DNA of 64,000 nt from Hyperoodon ampullatus (lineage: Eukaryota; Chordata; Mammalia; Artiodactyla; Ziphiidae). Under the pieces are notes generated by a model. That model was not told the DNA's origin. It made no database searches and saw only the letters and a program-made list of their open reading frames with translations. The stretch lies in NCBI GenBank assembly GCA_949752795.1, contig OX457074.1:3733527-3797526 (forward strand), in the 5' to 3' direction. Positions 58,601-64,000 of this stretch are shown piece after piece. Numbering within the stretch: position 1 is the first letter of the stretch; each line of letters opens with the position of its first letter. The position numbers and the translations under genes are program-made.

Positions 58601-59973
58601 TAATGATCCCTTGTTTGTTTGTTTTGGTTTTTCATTTTCTTTTCTGCTCCCTAAATTGTTTTCTCTGAGTTCCTTTTTATCTGTTGTATGTTTTAGTCTT
58701 TATCTTCCATGTTGGAAGCTTTTCTGCAAATGTCTGGTGATCTTTAGACCTTGCTTATATTTAAAAGTGAGGCACTAAAATGCAGGTTGAAACTTCTATG
58801 TGCCAAGCCGGAGCATATCCACTGATGGGCTTCACTTTAGAAAGCCTAAACTTGAGAGTGGTGGGAAGACCCAACCATTTTGCTTGGCGTCTCCCAAATG
58901 TCAGTATCTACAGGTCTTTTCTCTGAGGCCATTCGTTTTTTTCCAGAGAAGGATCCATGAATCTGCTGGTGGTACCATTATACATGACTACCAGGGTTTT
59001 TGGAACTGAGCAGTAAAAGGAGGCTAGGGGCCTCAGTGTTCAGGACATAGACTATTACTTAATTCACCTGCTTTCAGGATAGCTTCCCACTCTCGACTGA
59101 ACTGTGTGTCCCAAAATTTGGGACCTGTCTTGTTTAGTTTCCCCACAGAAATTAAACCCCCAGAGTTAGAGAAGGGTTATTTCCTGACTATGGGAGTAAA
59201 AGAGTGATATGATGTTGAATTGGAGTCAGAAAACTCTATTTCTCTTCTCAACTCTGCGACAAATGAGTCACGTTACCTTGGGTGATGTCACATAATGGCA
59301 TCGTTGAATGAGTCACATAATGGCATCATAGCTGGCTGGGATTTAATTTCCTTGTGTGCAAAATGAGTGGCAGAGTCATTTGCTCTATCACCTGTGGAGA
59401 GACCTATAACTTCTTCATCTAAGAGTTCTTCATTAGGGTACCTTATGGAAATGCTAAAATAGTGGTGAAATAATATTCAGAAGAATTCCTTTGACAAATA
59501 TTACTACCTCCTTAAACTATACTACTTTTTAGCAGTTGGTCTTGCTTATGGAAATCTTAGCTTTGGTAATGCAGGCTACGCAGCTCAGACTCTGCGTCAG
59601 AGCCTCTCTAGCCCTTTCTTTCATATGTTCTACACAATTTGGCCCATGAGAGGCCCAGCAATTCCACTCAGTGGGTGGGGCTGAACATCCCTATGAACCT
59701 CAAACAGGAGGATCACCCAGGTACCTGCCTCTTCTCTGGTAATGCCAAAAATCAGATCCCATTTCAGAGCTGAACATTCTGGACAATTCCCAGGCTCCAT
59801 CCAGCAGTACTGGTACTGTAGCCATGCTTAGCAGAGAGGGTTCCTAAAAACCATTTGGGCTGAGAAATCTAGAATTAAAACACTCTTTACCTTGACTTTA
59901 GGTTATAATTATGACTATAACATTATTCATTATGTAAAATGTTTGTCATAGCACGGTGTAGCCAAAAATGTAC
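55636..59973. other. Mostly noncoding DNA with diffuse old relics
   Basis: 4.3 kb without a recognised gene. 58090-58600 (AGTGTTGCTGTGGAGAAGTT, TGCCAGTCTGATTCTTGATT) has wording of an ancient interspersed repeat of uncertain family. 57200-57430 may be another. A 25-bp tandem duplication lies at 59287-59328. Its surroundings (59215-59420) resemble MIR. Confidence 0.4.
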
Positions 59974-59991
59974 TGGATTTGGGCTTCCCTG

Positions 59992-60192
59992 GTGGCGCAG
60001 TGGTTGAGAGTCCGTCTGCTGATGCAGGGGACACGGGTTCGTGCCCCGGTCTGGGAAGATCCCACATGCCGCGGAGCGGCTGGGCCCGTGAGCCATGGCC
60101 GCTGAGCCTGCGCGTCCGGAGCCTGTGCTCCGCAACGGGAGAGGCCACAGCAGGGAGAGGCCCGCGTACCGCAAAAAAAAAAAAAAAAAAAA
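59992..60192 (+). mobile_element. CHR-type SINE, short form
   Basis: Near-consensus SINE with poly(A). A perfect 18-bp repeat, AAAAATGTACTGGATTTG, lies at 59974-59991 and 60193-60210 (the leading As may belong to the tail). Confidence 0.95.
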
Positions 60193-60221
60193 AAAAATGT
60201 ACTGGATTTGGAGCTTTTAAA

Positions 60222-60440
60222 AAAAACTGAGTTTTGGTCCTTATTCTCCTTCCTTCCAGCTATGTGAGAAAGTCTTTTATCCTCTCTGAGCCTCAGTTTC
60301 AACTCCCGAAGTCTAGACTATTGAGGCCTTTCTGTTTGTATCAGGATCAAAGAGGTGCCATAAAGGAAAACAGTTTGCAAACACTAAAGTGCTCTTCAAA
60401 TGTAAAGTATTACTATTATCATTGTTACTATTGTGAATGT
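60222..60440 (+). mobile_element. MIR relic
   Basis: CAGCTATGTGAGAAAGTCTT, CTCTCTGAGCCTCAGTTTCA and AAAGTATTACTATTATCATT follow MIR order. Confidence 0.6.
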
Positions 60441-63400
60441 TGGGTCAGGGAAGCCTGAATTTCATGCTGCCTCTCCTGTCTGCTTTGTAACACCCAGGTG
60501 ATTCCATGATTAGAGTTGGCTTTCCAAAAGGACACTTTAGTTCCCTTTTTTTTCCCTCTAAAACAAATGATTCCAGAACCAGTCTACCTTAGCCATCCAA
60601 TATGTGCAGCCTCTTTTGTTCATGAAAAACCTGAAGGTAATAAACTGGTGTGCCCCTGTGACAGAGAAAGATCTTGGAAGGAAATGGGTTTCCATCTCAG
60701 GTTTCTTAGGTGCTATATCAAACAATAACAAGGGAAAAATTATTCAGCTAAACGCACCTGACGTTCATGGGCATCCAATATGCCACCTTCCTCTCCAGGC
60801 ATTATTACTTATATACCTGCCTCTGAGAAAGGCTGCTCAGAAGAGCTACTCTGCTTTTATGAGACCTACATTTTAGGGACTTTTAAATAAACTTATATAG
60901 CAATACCGAGCTGCATGTCTTCTAAACTTTGCTATTTCATCCGTCTGTACCAAGCACCATGAAGCAAAATGGATGTGCCTTCAGCTTTCTCAGTCCTGGA
61001 AAATGAACCAGTCCACTTAACAATAAATGGTGGTTGGTTCAAACACACATGACTGGTCTAGTGAAGAAGAAAAGAAAGTTGAGCTTAATGAAGTACAGTG
61101 TCTATGTCCCTGCACATGGACAGGGAAGGACGAGTGTTTTATAACTGTTTGTTGGAGTTAATGGTAATAAATTCCTCACTTGTGATGCATTAACTTTAAT
61201 GTTTTCATTACTTGGTGATTTAGGTTTTCCCTTTTCACATTGTAAATCATGGTGTCCCAGTAGCAGAGCAGGCCGAGTGCCTGCCATAATGTTCATAATA
61301 CTCAGTGGGGAAAGGAGTGTTCTCTTTTTCTCTCCAGCACAGTCTGACAAAAGATGCTTTGCCTCATCCCAACTTGCTGCTTCCCAAATAAGCAATAAAG
61401 ACAGACGGACAGACGCATCTGACAACAGCCTACTTTAGATCCCAGGGAAAGACAGGTCTCCACAGTAACTTTCCAAATGTATTCGGTGCTGAAGGTTTTT
61501 TCCTTTATTTTTTTTTCCGTTTGCTGAGTGTGAGCCCTTAGTTAATGAGCTGTGCAAATAGATATTGAGATTTAGTGTTTTTATTTTGCAATTACAGACT
61601 TGATGATTTGGTTAGAAACTTTTGGGTCTGGAAACATCACCCTCATTTTCCCCTCCCTAATTTTTTCCTTGCAAAATTTGACTTACTTCAAACTTTCTTG
61701 AGTTTTGTCAGATGAAACAGAAGAACCAAGAGATTTTAAATCTCAAACGTGTAACTTAAAAGAAAAGGAGGTGATTTTTGCCCTAAAGGTTCCTTATCGT
61801 AGCCATCACTTTTCTGTCTCTGATCCCATACTGCTGCAGAGACACCCAGGGAGCTGGCTGAGAGCAAGGCCCAGCTTGAGAGTGGCCCTTTGTCCAGCAG
61901 ATGATACATACCAGGTCAAAGCCACATTGCTGAGGTCACTGCATTCCCATCAAGTTCTTCCCGCTGGGGTGTGAGTGTTCTCATTAGATCATCCACCCTG
62001 AAATACCCCCAGAGAATCACGATAATTAGTTTCTAAGTCTTCTTTTTTATTTTCTGCTTTGTTTGCTTTAAAGGTTTTCTCGATGCAGTGCTCTGATGAT
62101 ATCTGAATGTTTTTCACCAGAGAGACATGGAGAAGGCAAGATTCTCATCATTTGATTCCTCCCTGAGATCTTTTGGTTTGGAGAGTAACTAAAATAAAGA
62201 CTCCGGGATTCTGGTACACTAATCCTCATGCAGCTTTCACCATCCACAGTATTAAGTGCTCAGACACACGTAGGATGTTTGCGTACAGGATGCAAACAAA
62301 CGTACCTATGACATTCAAAGAGAAAAATACCATTTTTCAGGGAAATACAAGAACAAGACAAGGGGCCAAGTTCTCAGCCACTCAAGGTCTGTGTAGCTCA
62401 GAAATTGCCATCAACAGCCATTTTCTGAAGTACACTCAGTTATCCATTTGTTAAGTTGTTGAGTTTGGCTCAGTCTTTGTCCATTTATGGTTTTCTCTGG
62501 ACCCCATCCTTTGGGGTCCTTCCTGAAGATAGATAAGCTCTGAGGTGAAGAGAACCGGTATCTCAATGAGGCTGTGAAATTGGCTGGGAGATATAGTTCT
62601 GTCCAGCTGGCATTTTTTCCCAAATTATTATTTTTTTCCCCAAAATCCTGTTTGTCTGTCCTCCTGTCATTCTCAGCACTGTGATTCCTCCTGACTTCTG
62701 CACCCACTACTTCCTCCTGGCTTTCTTGGCTACTTCCTTTCTTTCCCTTTTTTACTTTCTTATTTCACAGTACCATCTCTAAGATTAAAATAGTGAGTAT
62801 ACAGCAGAACAAAAATTACCGTTTGTGGCTTTGGTGAAAATGATTTATCTAACAAATATTCACTCCCATATTGCCTTCTTAGACCCCAAGTCCCATAAGG
62901 CTGGAAGTGGTTTCAGTTCAGTTTAACAAACATTTATCAGGCACCTACTGTGTGTACGAGGCCCCTGGGGATACAGAGAGAAACAGGTATATAACTAATG
63001 AATTGAACTGCCCTCTGTGAAAGGGACTAGATTTCCCACCGGCAGGTTTTCTTTAGGCTTCAAGAAGTTAAATAATTAGCACCAAACTCCTTGGAGTTTA
63101 CTGAGTGTATTTTAGGGAAGGATCCTTCTTAGTCCCACATCAATTCAACAATGAAAGTACAGCCCTGCCTTGTGATGGGTTTCAGCTGTTCCACCTCTGC
63201 CTCAATCTAATTCTTATTCTCCTTACCTAGACAGTCGGGGTGCAAATACTGGCCCATCTCCTTGGATGCACAGCTCTATTGGATTCTTCTTTGTTCCCCC
63301 ATTTCAATCCAGGCACTATGATGTTTTGTTCATTTGATTTTTTTCATAGTGTTTTCTCTCTCTTCCTATGAACGTGAGATCTATTCTAACCCTCCTTCCC

Positions 63401-63679
63401 TTGCCAGGCCATCCTCCCTGTTGCCTTCTACCCAGATCCACAGCTACATTCCTTTTCCTGGGAATAGTCCCTTTTCTACTTCCTCATTCAAGGCTTCTAG
63501 CAGCTTTACATAGTAACTAAGGTCTTATAGAAACCAAAGCAAAGAGGCAAGAATGGAGAGAGAGTATTGGGGGAAAGGTTCAGGGTCCCTGGGAGCCAAG
63601 ACTGTACCCTATAGAAAATGGTATTAGAGCACAGAAGAGGGAGGATATAATTCTATGTGGGGAAACAGACAAAGATTCA
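60441..63679. other. Unique noncoding DNA
   Basis: No exon, RNA gene or young transposon recognised. An L2-like phrase lies at 62925-63000 (CATTTATCAGGCACCTACTG). 61500-61620 is AT-rich with an octamer-like TGTGCAAATAG. Open frames are 107 codons at most and have no recognised domains. Confidence 0.5.
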
Positions 63680-64000
63680 GAAGGTCTGTGACATTTGAAT
63701 TCAGTCTTAAAGGAGCACTCCCACCTCAGAAAACGGGGATACAGATTAGAATTTCCAACCAGGAAAAACAGCATGAGCAAAGGCCTGGTAGGGTAAAGTA
63801 CACGGCATATTCCAGAAGGCAAAGTCTGTTACCTGTTCTTGCTGGAGTATTGGGAAGTATAAGGGGTTGGGAGAAAATGAAACTGGAAGGTAGGGTGAGA
63901 CCAAGTTTTAAAGTTTTTGTGTGATGGAGAGCTTGAGTTTCATCCTCTAGGTTAGGGAGAACCATTAAAGGCTGTAGCAGGAATGTGACATTGGCCAGAT
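63680..64000. mobile_element. Old L2-like LINE fragment, continuing past the window
   Basis: GAGCAAAGGCCTGGTAGGGT, GAGCTTGAGTTTCATCCTCT and AGGAATGTGACATTGGCCAG follow a typical L2 internal segment. The element is cut by the window edge. Confidence 0.6.

Noticed and set aside
59992..60070. tRNA gene suggested by A-box and B-box-like sequences
   Set aside because: These belong to the tRNA-derived SINE heads. No intact cloverleaf or acceptor stem was found.
1834..60192. CRISPR-like pattern of recurring similar units
   Set aside because: Units are 100-400 bp, irregularly spaced, in both orientations and have TSDs. They are retroposons in a mammalian genome.

Overview
This is about 64 kb of mammalian intergenic or intronic DNA, very probably from a cetacean (whale or dolphin). 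The main evidence is about 20 copies of a tRNA-Glu-derived SINE of the CHR type (head GGCTTCCCTGGTGGCGCAGTGG, B-box-like GGTTCGTGCCC, A-rich tail). Many copies differ at only a few positions and keep perfect target-site duplications (TSDs). CHR SINEs are known from Cetacea, hippos and ruminants. I saw no ruminant BovB or Bov-tA elements, which favours a cetacean. Family names come from memory of consensus sequences, since no database could be searched.

No host protein-coding exon, tRNA or rRNA gene, or CRISPR array could be supported. The only real coding capacity belongs to one full-length LINE-1 at 22498-29803 on the + strand. It has a perfect 14-bp TSD, a GC-rich 5' UTR of about 2.1 kb with a YY1-like site at its start, an intact ORF1 (304 aa), a 58-bp spacer, an intact ORF2 (1272 aa) with every endonuclease, reverse-transcriptase and zinc-knuckle residue I checked, and a 3' UTR with poly(A). 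The two proteins would act together as an RNP, and the same machinery presumably mobilises the SINEs.

Layout. 1-22 kb: unique AT-rich DNA with CHR SINEs near 1.8, 3.8, 4.8, 8.5, 10.3, 11.5, 18.6, 19.9 and 21.1 kb, plus old MIR and L2 fragments. 22.5-29.8 kb: the intact L1, inserted in an old MIR. 29.8-41 kb: mostly unique, with MIR, L2 and MER5-like relics, a SINE/L1-tail chimera at 36.4 kb and a SINE at 39.4 kb. 40.8-50 kb: repeat-dense, with L1 3' ends at 40.8, 44.6, 47.8 and 49.4 kb, an old antisense L1 at 43-44.1 kb, six SINEs, an L1 inserted inside a SINE, and a 60-bp inverted repeat abutting one L1. 50-64 kb: mostly unique, with SINEs at 52.1, 53.8, 55.3 and 60.0 kb and older relics.

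The most notable points are the coding-intact L1 with an unusual 3' end and internal 5' UTR repeats, several SINEs that seem to have carried 3' flanking DNA inside their TSDs, and the inverted duplication at the 44.6-kb L1 junction. I found nothing that looks like a new host-encoded system.
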